A stretch of DNA of 45,664 bases from Pseudobdellovibrio sp. (GTDB taxonomy: Bacteria; Bdellovibrionota; Bdellovibrionia; Bdellovibrionales; Bdellovibrionaceae). A program made the position numbers and the translations under genes. The stretch is taken from positions 1 through 45,664 of the forward strand of contig JAMPXC010000026.1 of the NCBI GenBank assembly GCA_023701385.1. Direction: 5' to 3'. Every line of letters starts with the position of its first letter. Position 1 is the stretch's first letter. The notes below the pieces were generated by a model. That model saw only the letters and a list, made by a program, of their open reading frames with translations, was not told where the DNA came from and made no database searches. Shown one piece after another: positions 1 through 7,821 of the stretch.

Positions 1-548
1 ATTTTATCAACCACGTCCATACCTTCAATAACTTCACCGAATACAGCGTAGCCGTAGCGATCTTCTGATTTGTGGTCTAAACGTTGGTTATCAACCACGT
101 TGATAAAGAACTGAGCTGTTGCTGAGTTGATATCGTTTGTGCGAGCCATAGCGATTGTACCACGTAAGTTTGATAAACCGTTTTTAGCTTCGTTTGTGAT
201 AGGTGGAAATAAAGTCGCTTTTTCTTTTAAGTCAGAGGTGTGACCGCCACCTTGAATCATGAAATCTTTGATCACGCGGTGAAAAATAGTTTTATCGTAG
301 AATTTTTTATTAACGTATTTTAAGAAATTTTCTGAGCTGACCGGCGCTTTTTCCGGATTTAATTTAACTTTGATTTTACCTAAAGATGTATCGATTGTAA
401 CAACCGGAGCAGCTGCTACTTTAGCTGTAGCCGATGCTTCTTTAGCGTGAGTTTTGAATGACCAAGTCATTAAAACGAATGCTAATAAATAGATCCAAAC
501 AATAACATTAACTTGCGAATTTTTGGCTTTCACCACTTGTGTTTTCAT
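1..548 (-). CDS. Cyclophilin-type peptidyl-prolyl cis-trans isomerase, C-terminus cut by window edge
   Basis: Catalyses cis-trans isomerisation of X-Pro bonds. The ATG at 548-546 opens a frame that runs off the left edge after about 182 residues. Family motifs are clear: [13 protein letters not shown], then AMAR, then [10 protein letters not shown], the usual order of a bacterial cyclophilin. The N-terminus has a basic stretch followed by a hydrophobic segment ([14 protein letters not shown]) that reads as a signal peptide or membrane anchor. The enzyme therefore probably works in the periplasm. It lies 60 bp downstream of tolB on the same strand, so it may be the last gene of the tol transcript and help fold envelope proteins. 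The missing end contains only the last part of the barrel. Confidence 0.93.
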   Translation of the reverse strand, partial: MKTQVVKAKNSQVNVIVWIYLLAFVLMTWSFKTHAKEASATAKVAAAPVVTIDTSLGKIKVKLNPEKAPVSSENFLKYVNKKFYDKTIFHRVIKDFMIQGGGHTSDLKEKATLFPPITNEAKNGLSNLRGTIAMARTNDINSATAQFFINVVDNQRLDHKSEDRYGYAVFGEVIEGMDVVDK

Positions 549-574
549 AGGTTTTTTATACCTGAAGTGGCTCT

Positions 575-591
575 GGGATCGTCAAGATCCC
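575..591 (-). terminator. Short perfect hairpin between tolB and the cyclophilin gene
   Basis: GGGATC, loop GTCAA, GATCCC forms a perfect 6-bp stem in the 60-bp gap. No U-tract follows on either strand, so it may be a processing or attenuating hairpin rather than a true terminator. Confidence 0.25.
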
Positions 592-608
592 ATTAGGAGT
601 GCTTATTT

Positions 609-1973
609 TTACTCCAGATTGTTCGACCATTTAGGCTTAAAATAGTTATAAGAATCCTGAGTGACACGGCGTTCTTCATTTCCGTCTACGCTCGATACAA
701 AAATCTGAAATGAGCCTGTGCGATTGCTCGTAAAAACCACAAATCTTCCGTCAGGAGAAAAGCTCGGATCCTCGTTACTTGCACGTTTTCCGTTCGGTTT
801 TGTCGCTGTTGTAATACGACGTAAATTCGTTCCATCAGCATCCATTACGAAAATATCAAAGTAGTTTTCGATCTGGCTTGCGAACGCGATTTTTTTACCA
901 TCTGGAGACCATGTTGGTGTTGAGTTGTATTTACCTTGGAAGGTTAAACGTTTCACACCAGTACCATCAGAATTCATCACGTAGATAGAAGGAGCTCCAC
1001 CGCGGTCAGATGAAAACGCGATTTTAGAACCATCATCAGAAACCGCCGCTTCAACGTTCATGGCACCTGATGGGCCTTTTGTTAAGCGGGTAACGATGTC
1101 GCCTTTAAGATCTAATTTGTATAAATCCGGCGAACCACCTTGCGAAATCGTTAAGTAAATGTTTTTTCCGTCTGGAGAATAACTTCCACCTTGATTTAAA
1201 CCGTTACGGTTAGAAATGATCGAACGTTTTCCAGAACCTAATTCGTGTTGGAATAACGTTAAGTTCATTTGTGCAGAACCTACACGGCGTGTGTAGATTG
1301 AGTATAATAATTTTTTACCATCTGGTGACCAGTTTGGTGCAATCGCTACGCTGCGATCGCGTGTGACCATATCTTGATCGCTGCCATCCCAGTTCATTGT
1401 GATCACTTCTTTGTAACCTGTACGATCTGTTGTGGCTACGATCTTAGATAAGAACACACCACGATGGCCTGTTAATGCTTCTAAAACATCATTGGCTAAA
1501 GTGTGACCGATTTGTGCTGTATTTGTTGATTTGGCAGAATACTTTTTACCAACGATCGTTTTTTGTTCGCTGACTTGATAAAGATACATTTCAACAGAAA
1601 TATCACTGCCGACTAAAGCAAACGAAGAGCGAATTAAAAATTCGGCACCGATTGTTTTCCAAGTGTCGAATTTAAATCCTTTAGCATCTAAGTTTTTTGA
1701 TTTGATCGAAGTTGTGGTTGTGTCTTCTAAAAAAGCACCAGATTGCATGATATTAAAGTATGTCGATAACTCTAAATCTTTCATTGCTGTGTTGTGAATC
1801 TGTGCTGCTAGTTTTACGTGGTTACCAGTTTTAGAAGCGTTTAACTGATTCATCACCGGAAAAGCTAAAGTGCTTTTTTTAGCTTGGGCATCGCCTACTT
1901 TGATATACGCGTTTTGCGCAAACGCCATTGAAGAAAATAAAACTAAAAATAAAGAAATGAATTTTTTCATCAT
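609..1973 (-). CDS. tolB: Tol-Pal system periplasmic beta-propeller protein TolB
   Basis: TolB is the periplasmic partner of the Tol energised complex, needed for outer-membrane constriction and lipoprotein (Pal) recycling. The 454-residue product starts with a signal peptide (MMKKFISLFLVLFSSMAFA|QN). An N-terminal alpha/beta domain follows to about residue 170. Then comes a propeller built from repeated WSPDGKK / SDDGSKIAFSSDRGG / FSPDGRFVVFTSNR blades, typical of TolB. Length matches the family (about 430-450). Two ATGs are adjacent at 1973 and 1970; the AAAGGA upstream fits the second slightly better. It is preceded by the TonB/TolA-like gene after 25 bp, giving the order tolQ-tolR-tolA-tolB-ppi. 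Pal is not in the visible sequence. Confidence 0.96.
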   Translation of the reverse strand: MMKKFISLFLVLFSSMAFAQNAYIKVGDAQAKKSTLAFPVMNQLNASKTGNHVKLAAQIHNTAMKDLELSTYFNIMQSGAFLEDTTTTSIKSKNLDAKGFKFDTWKTIGAEFLIRSSFALVGSDISVEMYLYQVSEQKTIVGKKYSAKSTNTAQIGHTLANDVLEALTGHRGVFLSKIVATTDRTGYKEVITMNWDGSDQDMVTRDRSVAIAPNWSPDGKKLLYSIYTRRVGSAQMNLTLFQHELGSGKRSIISNRNGLNQGGSYSPDGKNIYLTISQGGSPDLYKLDLKGDIVTRLTKGPSGAMNVEAAVSDDGSKIAFSSDRGGAPSIYVMNSDGTGVKRLTFQGKYNSTPTWSPDGKKIAFASQIENYFDIFVMDADGTNLRRITTATKPNGKRASNEDPSFSPDGRFVVFTSNRTGSFQIFVSSVDGNEERRVTQDSYNYFKPKWSNNLE

Positions 1974-1998
1974 TAAATCCTTTGCTAGCAGCTATTAC

Positions 1999-2793
1999 TC
2001 ACTCTGGAAAGCCAAATAAAACGCCATCTTCGCTGAAAATTTCCGTGAACTTGTCCGGAACTTTAGGAAATGGCGAAGCTTTATCAATAGCTTGAATACA
2101 ATAATCATCATAGGTAGGGTTTCCAGACGATTGCACGATTTTTTTATCGATAACTCGACCATCTGGGTGAATTTTAACTAACACTTTTGTTTTTAAAGGT
2201 TTACCGATCAAAAACTGCGGCAGTGCCCAGTTTCTTTTGATGACAGTATCTAACTGCACCAGGTAATTTTCAGATTGGATTTTATCAAGACCAGTTGGTG
2301 AAGTGCCTTTAGAAAGTACGCGACCTTTTAAAACTTTTGCAGCCGCATCAGCAGACTTTTCGTTTTGAACTTGCTGACGAATTTTATCAATCGCTGACAT
2401 TTTTTTAAGTTTTTCTAAAGCTTCTTTTTGTTTTTGCTTTGATTTATTTAAACTAACGGCATCGTTATCTGGCTTAGCTTTTGAATCTGGTTTAGCCTGA
2501 GCTTTGGGCTCTGGCGGCTTTTTTTCTTCGGGCTTAGCTTCTACTTTGGGTTCTGGCTTTTTCTCTTCAGGTTTGGTTTCAACAACGGGCTCAGGTTGTT
2601 TTTCAATTTTTTCAGGCAAGTCGTTAGATTTTTGTGCGGGATTATACTTTTCAGGTAAGCCCACCATATCTACGCGAATGGCTTCAGATAAGTTTAATTG
2701 CGGCTTCGTAAAAAACGAAACCTTGATGATCATAAAAACGATCAGCAAAGCATGTGCAATTAAAGAAATGTAAACACCACGATGAGCCGCCAA
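1999..2793 (-). CDS. tolA: TolA/TonB-family energy transducer
   Basis: This protein links the inner-membrane TolQR motor to the periplasm and outer membrane. One N-terminal membrane helix (about residues 8-28) is followed by a Pro-Glu-Lys/Ala-Lys-rich spacer (about 65-150). A globular C-terminal domain with a TonB/TolA-like pattern ends the protein (RNWALPQFLIGKPL, VKIHPDGRVID, YDDYCIQAIDKASPFPK). The start is TTG at 2793-2791. It is well supported by an AAGGAG ribosome site 9 nt upstream that overlaps the tolR stop codon, implying translational coupling. TolA is favoured over TonB because of the tolQ-tolR-tolB context. The K/E/P-rich linker is TonB-like, so the name is by position. Confidence 0.88.
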   Translation of the reverse strand: MAAHRGVYISLIAHALLIVFMIIKVSFFTKPQLNLSEAIRVDMVGLPEKYNPAQKSNDLPEKIEKQPEPVVETKPEEKKPEPKVEAKPEEKKPPEPKAQAKPDSKAKPDNDAVSLNKSKQKQKEALEKLKKMSAIDKIRQQVQNEKSADAAAKVLKGRVLSKGTSPTGLDKIQSENYLVQLDTVIKRNWALPQFLIGKPLKTKVLVKIHPDGRVIDKKIVQSSGNPTYDDYCIQAIDKASPFPKVPDKFTEIFSEDGVLFGFPE

Positions 2794-2798
2794 AAAAA

Positions 2799-3215
2799 TT
2801 ACTCCTTAGGAATAGTGATTAAGCTTAAGTTGTAAATGCCCGCAGCGCGAGCTTCGCCCATCACTTCAGCGACAATGCCGTAATCAACTTTTTTATCAGC
2901 TTGAATATAGATTTGTTTATTTTTCTTATGTTCAAAAATAGCTTTAAGCTTGGCTTTTAAATTTTCCATCGGCACTTGTGTGTTGGCGATTTTAATTTTA
3001 CCGCCCACCTCAATCGTCAGTACAAATGGATCTTCATTAAGCTCAACACCAGCTGACGAAGTTTTCGGAAGATTCACATCAATCCCTTGCTGCATCATCG
3101 GTGCCGTGACCATAAAGATCACAAGTAAAACTAACATCACATCCACAAACGGGGTGACATTGATTTCACTCATCGCCATTTTAGAACTTTTGTTTCCGCC
3201 CGTGCCCATTCCCAT
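2799..3215 (-). CDS. tolR: Biopolymer transport protein TolR/ExbD
   Basis: TolR/ExbD pairs with TolQ/ExbB to form the proton-driven motor. The 138-residue protein has the hallmark MSEINVTPFVDVMLVLLVIFMV, where the Asp in FVDVMLVLL is the essential proton-carrying residue of the single membrane helix. The periplasmic domain (VDVNLPKTSSA..., IYIQADKKVDYG..., YNLSLITIPKE) follows the ExbD pattern. It begins 5 bp after the tolQ stop with an AAAGG site inside the tolQ end. Its own stop overlaps the ribosome site of the next gene, so the three genes look translationally coupled. Confidence 0.95.
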   Translation of the reverse strand: MGMGTGGNKSSKMAMSEINVTPFVDVMLVLLVIFMVTAPMMQQGIDVNLPKTSSAGVELNEDPFVLTIEVGGKIKIANTQVPMENLKAKLKAIFEHKKNKQIYIQADKKVDYGIVAEVMGEARAAGIYNLSLITIPKE

Positions 3216-3220
3216 AAAAA

Positions 3221-4012
3221 TTAACCTTTAAAGAAATTGCGTTTTACGATGTTTAAGAAATCAGAGCTGAAATTATTTAAATGAGTTTCTTCACGTTTAA
3301 TTTCAGTGATGAAGTGATTGTAAATCATTACTGCAGGAATCGCTGCCGCTAGGCCGATCGCCGTTGTAATTAAGGCTTCAGAAATACCCGGAGCAACAGC
3401 GGCTAAACTAGCTGAACCGGTTTGGCCGATCATTTGGAATGAACTCATAATACCCCAGACAGTTCCGAATAAACCGATGAAAGGGCCTGTTGAACCCGTT
3501 GAAGCTAAAACTGTTAAGCGGGATTCAAGATGTTCAACTTCGTTTTCAATCGCTTTTCTCATCGCGCGTTCTAGGTTATCAAGACCTGCAAGTAATGGTG
3601 GCTCAGTTTCGCTACCGATATTTTTATTTAACATCGGTGATTCGGCTATTTTTTTCATTTCAGCATAAGCGGCTTTAAACACGCGGGCGTGTGATGAAGC
3701 CTTAAAAGTATCGATTTTTTCATTTAATTCATCAAGTGAACTTGTTTTCCAAAAAACATTATCAAACGCTTTGTTGGCTGCCTGAACTTGCTTAAGGTCC
3801 TGGTATTTGTTCCAAGCAATACCCCAGCACATAATTGAAAGCGAAACTAGAATCATGATCACCGCTTGAACCAGAAGGCTTGCGTGCATAATTGATTCAA
3901 GAGCACCCATTTTTACCGCGACGTTTGTCGAGGTCTGAGTTTGGGCCACAACTGTTTCAACAGATAAAAAAAGTGATACAATGATGAAGAGTAAAGAATT
4001 GATTTTTTTCAT
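3221..4012 (-). CDS. tolQ: TolQ/ExbB proton channel subunit with N-terminal signal-peptide-like extension
   Basis: TolQ is the inner-membrane stator protein of the Tol complex. The MotA/TolQ/ExbB domain is clear: MHASLLVQAVIMILVSLSIMCW as first helix, then RLTVLASTGSTGPFIGLFGTVWGIMSSF, then APGISEALITTAIGLAAAIPAVMIYNHF. At 263 residues it is longer than typical TolQ (about 230). The extra 34 residues read as a signal peptide (MKKINSLLFIIVSLFLSVETVVAQ). No good ribosome site precedes the ATG at 4012. The in-frame ATG at residue 35 would give a conventional TolQ but also lacks a clear site, so the start is not settled. The gene is divergent from the transglycosylase gene, with only 12 bp between start codons. 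Confidence 0.93.
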   Translation of the reverse strand: MKKINSLLFIIVSLFLSVETVVAQTQTSTNVAVKMGALESIMHASLLVQAVIMILVSLSIMCWGIAWNKYQDLKQVQAANKAFDNVFWKTSSLDELNEKIDTFKASSHARVFKAAYAEMKKIAESPMLNKNIGSETEPPLLAGLDNLERAMRKAIENEVEHLESRLTVLASTGSTGPFIGLFGTVWGIMSSFQMIGQTGSASLAAVAPGISEALITTAIGLAAAIPAVMIYNHFITEIKREETHLNNFSSDFLNIVKRNFFKG

Positions 4013-4024
4013 GAGGATATTTTA

Positions 4025-5152
4025 GTGAAGTTTAAAGGTGCAAGCAACTTGAATCACAAATTAATTGCTCTGTTGTTGAGTTTGTTTTTTTTGATTCAGT
4101 GTGTTCAAAAATCAGTAGACCGTGCACCAAGCTCAGTTCCTCTCTCAAAAGCACCATCATCTTCATCGGTAAAACCTGAGTTCGAAATTTGTCACTCTCG
4201 CAGTAAACTTTACTTAGAAGATCAAATTTTAAGAATGCCTGCTGAGTATGTGGCTGATCACTCTGAGGATTGGGATAAAAAAATTCCGATTCAGTGTATT
4301 CAATTTGCGCAAAAGAACTTTAAAGGAAGCTTCGCTTACTGTAATAACGAAGATGAAAAACCAAAAGTTGGAGCCGCTCGTCCTTGTTTAACTGAAAACT
4401 ACACGCGTCTTGTTTACAATGCCTATCATGATGTAAAAGATTGCTTTAATTTAGATCCGAAAAATTCATTCTTACAAATCATGATTGAAAGTGGTTTTCA
4501 CATCAATGCGATTAACCGCACAGGGTTTGATGCCGGTGTTGCGCAGATGACGAAAAACGGCATGTTACGTGTGACTGAACGAGACCTGGTTGAAAAAACT
4601 CGTCGTGTGCTTTTAGAAAGTAACAGCCCAAGCTGCCAGCGTATCGCAAGCACTGTGGGTAAATTAGATGTTGATGCGTTTTCAATTAATAAACGCTGTT
4701 CGATGATGTCATTACCAGAAAACCCTTATCGCGGATTTTTGCTGCATTACTTACATGCTTTACGCGATCAGATTTTCTTTAAACAGCAGCTCGTAAAACT
4801 GCGTCCAGAAATCGAATCTATTTTAACTCCGCAAATGGTCGAACAGTTTGTTTACTTTGCTTATAATCGTGGAATCACTGGCACTTTACGTTTGATTGAT
4901 GGCTATTACAAAAACCGCAAAGCCGTAGGCCAAGTAGTTAAATCTTCTGATTTTGTAACTTGGCAAAATTTAAGCGACATTCGTTCGACAATGCGCCGCG
5001 AGCCCGCGATGCGCGAGCAATTAAAAAAATCTAAAATTAAAAAATTATCTTTTATGGAATACGCGATTATTCAAAACCAACCGTATATGGCTAACATGGC
5101 CGAAGCGCGTGATATGGTTAAACGCTATATGCAAAATCGCTGTATTGAATAA
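4025..5152 (+). CDS. Lytic transglycosylase-like (SLT fold) exported protein
   Basis: Probably cleaves peptidoglycan glycan strands. The core carries IMIESGFHINAINRTGFDAGVAQM, matching the SLT pattern (ESxFxxxAxSxxGAxGLxQ) with E155 as likely catalytic acid. A later FVYFAYNRGITGTL resembles the AYN motif of the same fold. The N-terminus is hydrophobic and ends ...FFLIQC, a lipobox-like site with an unusual Gln before Cys; it may be a lipoprotein or simply exported. Eight further cysteines suggest periplasmic disulphides. The start is GTG at 4025, chosen because GAGG lies 8 nt upstream. A TTG at 4049 preceded by AAAGGTG is the alternative. It is divergent from tolQ and convergent with the next minus-strand gene, which fits cell-wall remodelling beside Tol but does not prove a link. 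Confidence 0.78.
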   Translation: MKFKGASNLNHKLIALLLSLFFLIQCVQKSVDRAPSSVPLSKAPSSSSVKPEFEICHSRSKLYLEDQILRMPAEYVADHSEDWDKKIPIQCIQFAQKNFKGSFAYCNNEDEKPKVGAARPCLTENYTRLVYNAYHDVKDCFNLDPKNSFLQIMIESGFHINAINRTGFDAGVAQMTKNGMLRVTERDLVEKTRRVLLESNSPSCQRIASTVGKLDVDAFSINKRCSMMSLPENPYRGFLLHYLHALRDQIFFKQQLVKLRPEIESILTPQMVEQFVYFAYNRGITGTLRLIDGYYKNRKAVGQVVKSSDFVTWQNLSDIRSTMRREPAMREQLKKSKIKKLSFMEYAIIQNQPYMANMAEARDMVKRYMQNRCIE

Positions 5153-5160
5153 CACAAAAA

Positions 5161-5925
5161 CTATTCTTGAATAATAATTCCCAATGGATTTAGCTTTCTT
5201 GCTTCGTCAACTTCAGCAGCTGAAATAGGGCCAACAATCGTTTTTTTGAAACGGCGTTTAAGTTCGCTTTGCAGAGTCTCTGAATAGAATGGTTGTTTGT
5301 AGTAAGTTAGTGGATAAATCAAAACATCAGCACGCATAGTGGCCGCTTCAATTAATCCTAAAGACTCCATAGCTTTAAGCTTTAAAATTTCTGGTTGAGA
5401 TGTGCCATATAAAAAAGTGGGCTGAAGTTCTTTGATTGATTTAGCTAATACTTCGTAAGGTGTTGTCACGATAAAGTTTTCACCTTTTTCAAGGCCTAAA
5501 GCTTTGACCGTGTCGGTGAAAATTAAATGTCCGGCAATTGCATTTTCAACTAAGTTAAAAATAATTCTGCGTTTTTGTAACTGGTCTTTAAATTTATCTA
5601 AAGGTAAAACATCTTTTTCAACTTCAGCAAAAAGTTTATTACGAACATCTTTCGTGTGATCAATAGTTTGGTCAACGTTTGTGGCGACGATTACGACTTT
5701 TTGATCTTTCGTGTTAGCGATATCTAAATAAATATTATCGTTGGTGTTCATCAACACCTGTTCAACTTGGGCAAACTGCGGCTTTTTAAAAATTAAAACT
5801 TCAGATGTTTCGTAAAACGGGTGTTTGTAATCAGAGTAGGGCTGTGAAAGGCCCCAAAATTTCACGGTAAAAAATGTAACTGTACAAACAAATAGCGAAG
5901 CTAAGATAGCTTGAATAATTCTCAT
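5161..5925 (-). CDS. Membrane-anchored GDPD-like protein with altered catalytic residues
   Basis: One N-terminal helix (MRIIQAILASLFVCTVTFF) anchors a periplasmic domain. Its pattern IYLDIANTKDQKVVIV...VDQTIDHTKDV...LPLDKFK...RRIIFNLVEN resembles glycerophosphodiester phosphodiesterases, where the usual strings are IELDVxxTKDGxxVVxHDxxLDRTT and later xxNIExK. Here the metal-binding Glu of ELD is Tyr and the HD pair is Ala-Thr, so activity is doubtful. The similarity is by eye. The start is ATG 5925, 10 bp after the upstream lipoprotein gene's stop. A longer TTG-initiated frame to 5961 would overlap that gene and is less likely. It is probably co-transcribed with the lipoprotein gene at 5936-7174. 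Confidence 0.6.
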   Translation of the reverse strand: MRIIQAILASLFVCTVTFFTVKFWGLSQPYSDYKHPFYETSEVLIFKKPQFAQVEQVLMNTNDNIYLDIANTKDQKVVIVATNVDQTIDHTKDVRNKLFAEVEKDVLPLDKFKDQLQKRRIIFNLVENAIAGHLIFTDTVKALGLEKGENFIVTTPYEVLAKSIKELQPTFLYGTSQPEILKLKAMESLGLIEAATMRADVLIYPLTYYKQPFYSETLQSELKRRFKKTIVGPISAAEVDEARKLNPLGIIIQE

Positions 5926-5935
5926 AGCGAGCAAT

Positions 5936-7174
5936 CTATTCAGGGTTCCAGATAAACTCAACCTGATTATTTTCTGCGCCGAGCGTTTTATGGTAGCCTG
6001 AATTGTATTTAGGTTTAGTTTTGGCTAAGTTTTCATCAATGTATTCAATGTTACTCGGTAAAAAGCGGATCATGCGATAAGTTTTGCGAAGCTCTTCCTG
6101 GTTTCGATCCGATTTTTTAATCTCTCGATTAACATACTTTTTAAACGTTTCAGCCTTGTCATAAAGCCAAAGCATTCCACCCAGTGTAAGATACGCTATA
6201 GGCTCTGCAGCTCGTCCAAGCTTAACTACAGCATACAAGCCACTAATTCCTACGAGAACAGCGCCAGTGTAAAGAGTCATGGCTACCGCAAATTTTGCAG
6301 TTTGTTTTGTCATTTTTGTCGTCGAATGTCCAAGAGCTTCACCCATGTAGTGAGTTTTAATTAATGAATTGCGAATTTTTGTATTACGATTTTGATGCCA
6401 CTCATACCAATTACGTGTTGAAAATAAAATACCATCGTTTTTGTTTTTTGGTTCTAATGTGTATGCAAATGCCATGCTGAGACCACTATCAGACCAGTTT
6501 GGTTTTGGTCCAACGCCAGTTAAAACTAAAGTCACCTTTCTGTTGTGGTCTTCAATGGCCCGCGTGATGGATTTATCTCCACTAAGCTCCATGGCTTTTC
6601 TTAAATCAACATCAGCATGATCACGATTGCCGATGGCTTCCCACAGTGAAGCAAGCCAGATGCGAATGGCTGGGTCATCAAAAGTTGTTTCTTTTCCTTC
6701 GGGATTATTCGCTAAATATTCAACAGCGCGTTTAAGTTCAACATATGCAGAATCGCGATTGCCAGCATCTAAATACAGCATCGATAAAAATAAATGCAGC
6801 GAAATAATTTCGTGCTCTGAAGGAATATAACCATCTTCACTTTCGCCAACTAAAAAAACCGAAGCTTCATGCGAGATACTGACAAATTTTCTTTTTTCGA
6901 TTTGATCTGAAAGTTTTTGTACAACTTGAATATCTTCTGGGGTGAACTTTTCTTTGTCGGTCCAAAATTTAATCCACGCTTTTTCAAAAGTGGTGATAAA
7001 TCCATTTTCTTCTTTATCGGGAAAAGTTAATAAAGCTTCGTTTGCATTTTTTTGGCCTAGCGCCTGATAAACAGGATTGTATTCGCTATCCCTAATCAAA
7101 GTTTTGTTCGCACAAGAGACGGCAAACAAACAACTAAGAGCCAATAAGAAAAGTTTTAATCTGAACAATTTCAT
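5936..7174 (-). CDS. TPR-like outer-membrane lipoprotein (COG3014-like)
   Basis: This is a 412-residue lipoprotein: the signal peptide ends in LFAVSC (Cys21). The N-terminal half is helical with TPR-like stretches (FLSMLYLDAGNRDSAYVELKRA and IWLASLWEAIGNRDHADVDL). A beta-rich stretch with VTLVLTGVGPKP follows, then a hydrophobic segment near residues 290-340, and a polar tail. The layout resembles uncharacterised COG3014 lipoproteins, recognised only by general pattern. The gene is divergent from the iscR-suf operon, 233 bp away, and precedes the GDPD-like gene by 10 bp. Its function is unknown; a scaffold role in the envelope is a reasonable guess from the TPR-like repeats. Confidence 0.75.
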   Translation of the reverse strand: MKLFRLKLFLLALSCLFAVSCANKTLIRDSEYNPVYQALGQKNANEALLTFPDKEENGFITTFEKAWIKFWTDKEKFTPEDIQVVQKLSDQIEKRKFVSISHEASVFLVGESEDGYIPSEHEIISLHLFLSMLYLDAGNRDSAYVELKRAVEYLANNPEGKETTFDDPAIRIWLASLWEAIGNRDHADVDLRKAMELSGDKSITRAIEDHNRKVTLVLTGVGPKPNWSDSGLSMAFAYTLEPKNKNDGILFSTRNWYEWHQNRNTKIRNSLIKTHYMGEALGHSTTKMTKQTAKFAVAMTLYTGAVLVGISGLYAVVKLGRAAEPIAYLTLGGMLWLYDKAETFKKYVNREIKKSDRNQEELRKTYRMIRFLPSNIEYIDENLAKTKPKYNSGYHKTLGAENNQVEFIWNPE

Positions 7175-7286
7175 AGCTGAGAACGACTATAGACCGCTTT
7201 TACCGATAAGAAAACAGCCTGAAGTTTTAGGGTGTGCCTTATTTGCCATAGCTAATAATTTCAATAACTTAGCTCTGTTTAAAGTC

Positions 7287-7301
7287 CGACTAAATTAGTC
7301 G
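7287..7301. promoter_or_regulatory. IscR type-1-like operator, upstream site
   Basis: CGACTAAATTAGTCG is a perfect 7-bp inverted repeat with one central base. With its flanks (TC before, CC after) it agrees at about 19 of 25 positions with the E. coli IscR type-1 consensus ATASYYGACTRWWWYAGTCRRSTAT. It lies 121 bp before the iscR-like gene and just upstream of the candidate -35 element. Confidence 0.82.
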
Positions 7302-7311
7302 CCTTTTTCAT

Positions 7312-7339
7312 TTGCCTTTCAATTAAATCGGCGTATAAA
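7312..7339 (+). promoter_or_regulatory. Candidate sigma70-type promoter of the iscR-suf operon
   Basis: TTGCCT (7312-7317), 16-bp spacer, TATAAA (7334-7339). The two IscR-like palindromes sit on either side, one just upstream of the -35 and one about 20 bp downstream of the -10. Found by pattern only. Confidence 0.5.
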
Positions 7340-7360
7340 TGGACCCGTAATCACAATATC

Positions 7361-7375
7361 CGACTAATTTTGTCG
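7361..7375. promoter_or_regulatory. IscR type-1-like operator, downstream site
   Basis: CGACTAATTTTGTCG, a near-perfect copy of the upstream site with one mismatch between arms. With flanks it matches about 21 of 25 positions of the E. coli IscR type-1 consensus. It is 74 bp from the first copy, both copies are followed by CCTTTT, and it lies between the candidate -10 and the gene start. Bound holo-repressor there should block transcription. Confidence 0.85.
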
Positions 7376-7407
7376 CCTTTTGTTTAGAAGGGCTTGTTTA
7401 GGGTTTT

Positions 7408-7821
7408 ATGAAGCTTAATAAAAAAGTTGAATACGCTTTAATGGCGTTAAAACATTTTTCTGAATTAGATCATCAAGAAGGAACTGTTCAATCCACAGTT
7501 TCTGCGAAGGATATTGCTGAAGCTAATCATTCTCCCGCTGAAGTTACAGCACGCGTGTTACAAACTTTAAGTTCACACGGCATTTTAAAAGCGGAATATG
7601 GTCTTCACGGTGGTTACCGTTTAGTTAAAGATTTAGCGAAAGTTTCTGTTTACGATTTAGTAAATATCATCGAAGGCTCAACGGATTTAGCAAAATGTAT
7701 TTCTGATAAAGAATGCGATCTCTTAAAAAAATGCAAGATTGTATCGCCTGTCGAAAATTTAAATAAAAAAGTTCAAAACTTTTACAAATCGATTTCTGTA
7801 GAAGAGGTCTTCCATGTCTAA
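7408..7821 (+). CDS. iscR: Rrf2-family [2Fe-2S] transcriptional regulator, IscR-like
   Basis: Senses Fe-S status and controls the downstream suf genes. At 137 residues it has the winged-helix N-terminus typical of Rrf2 proteins ([14 protein letters not shown], later [18 protein letters not shown]). The cluster motif is C97-x5-C103-x5-C109, the same spacing as the three IscR cysteines. Two palindromes matching the IscR type-1 site lie just upstream, so autoregulation and control of suf by the holo form are well supported. It starts at ATG 7408 after an AGGG-containing leader. Its last 8 bp overlap sufB. The symbol iscR is used for similarity; it may be named sufR or simply rrf2 in this group. 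Confidence 0.92.
   Translation: MKLNKKVEYALMALKHFSELDHQEGTVQSTVSAKDIAEANHSPAEVTARVLQTLSSHGILKAEYGLHGGYRLVKDLAKVSVYDLVNIIEGSTDLAKCISDKECDLLKKCKIVSPVENLNKKVQNFYKSISVEEVFHV

Noticed and set aside
2504-2773. Plus-strand frame rich in Gly and Ser
   Set aside because: It is the antisense shadow of the Pro/Glu/Lys linker of the TolA/TonB-like gene.
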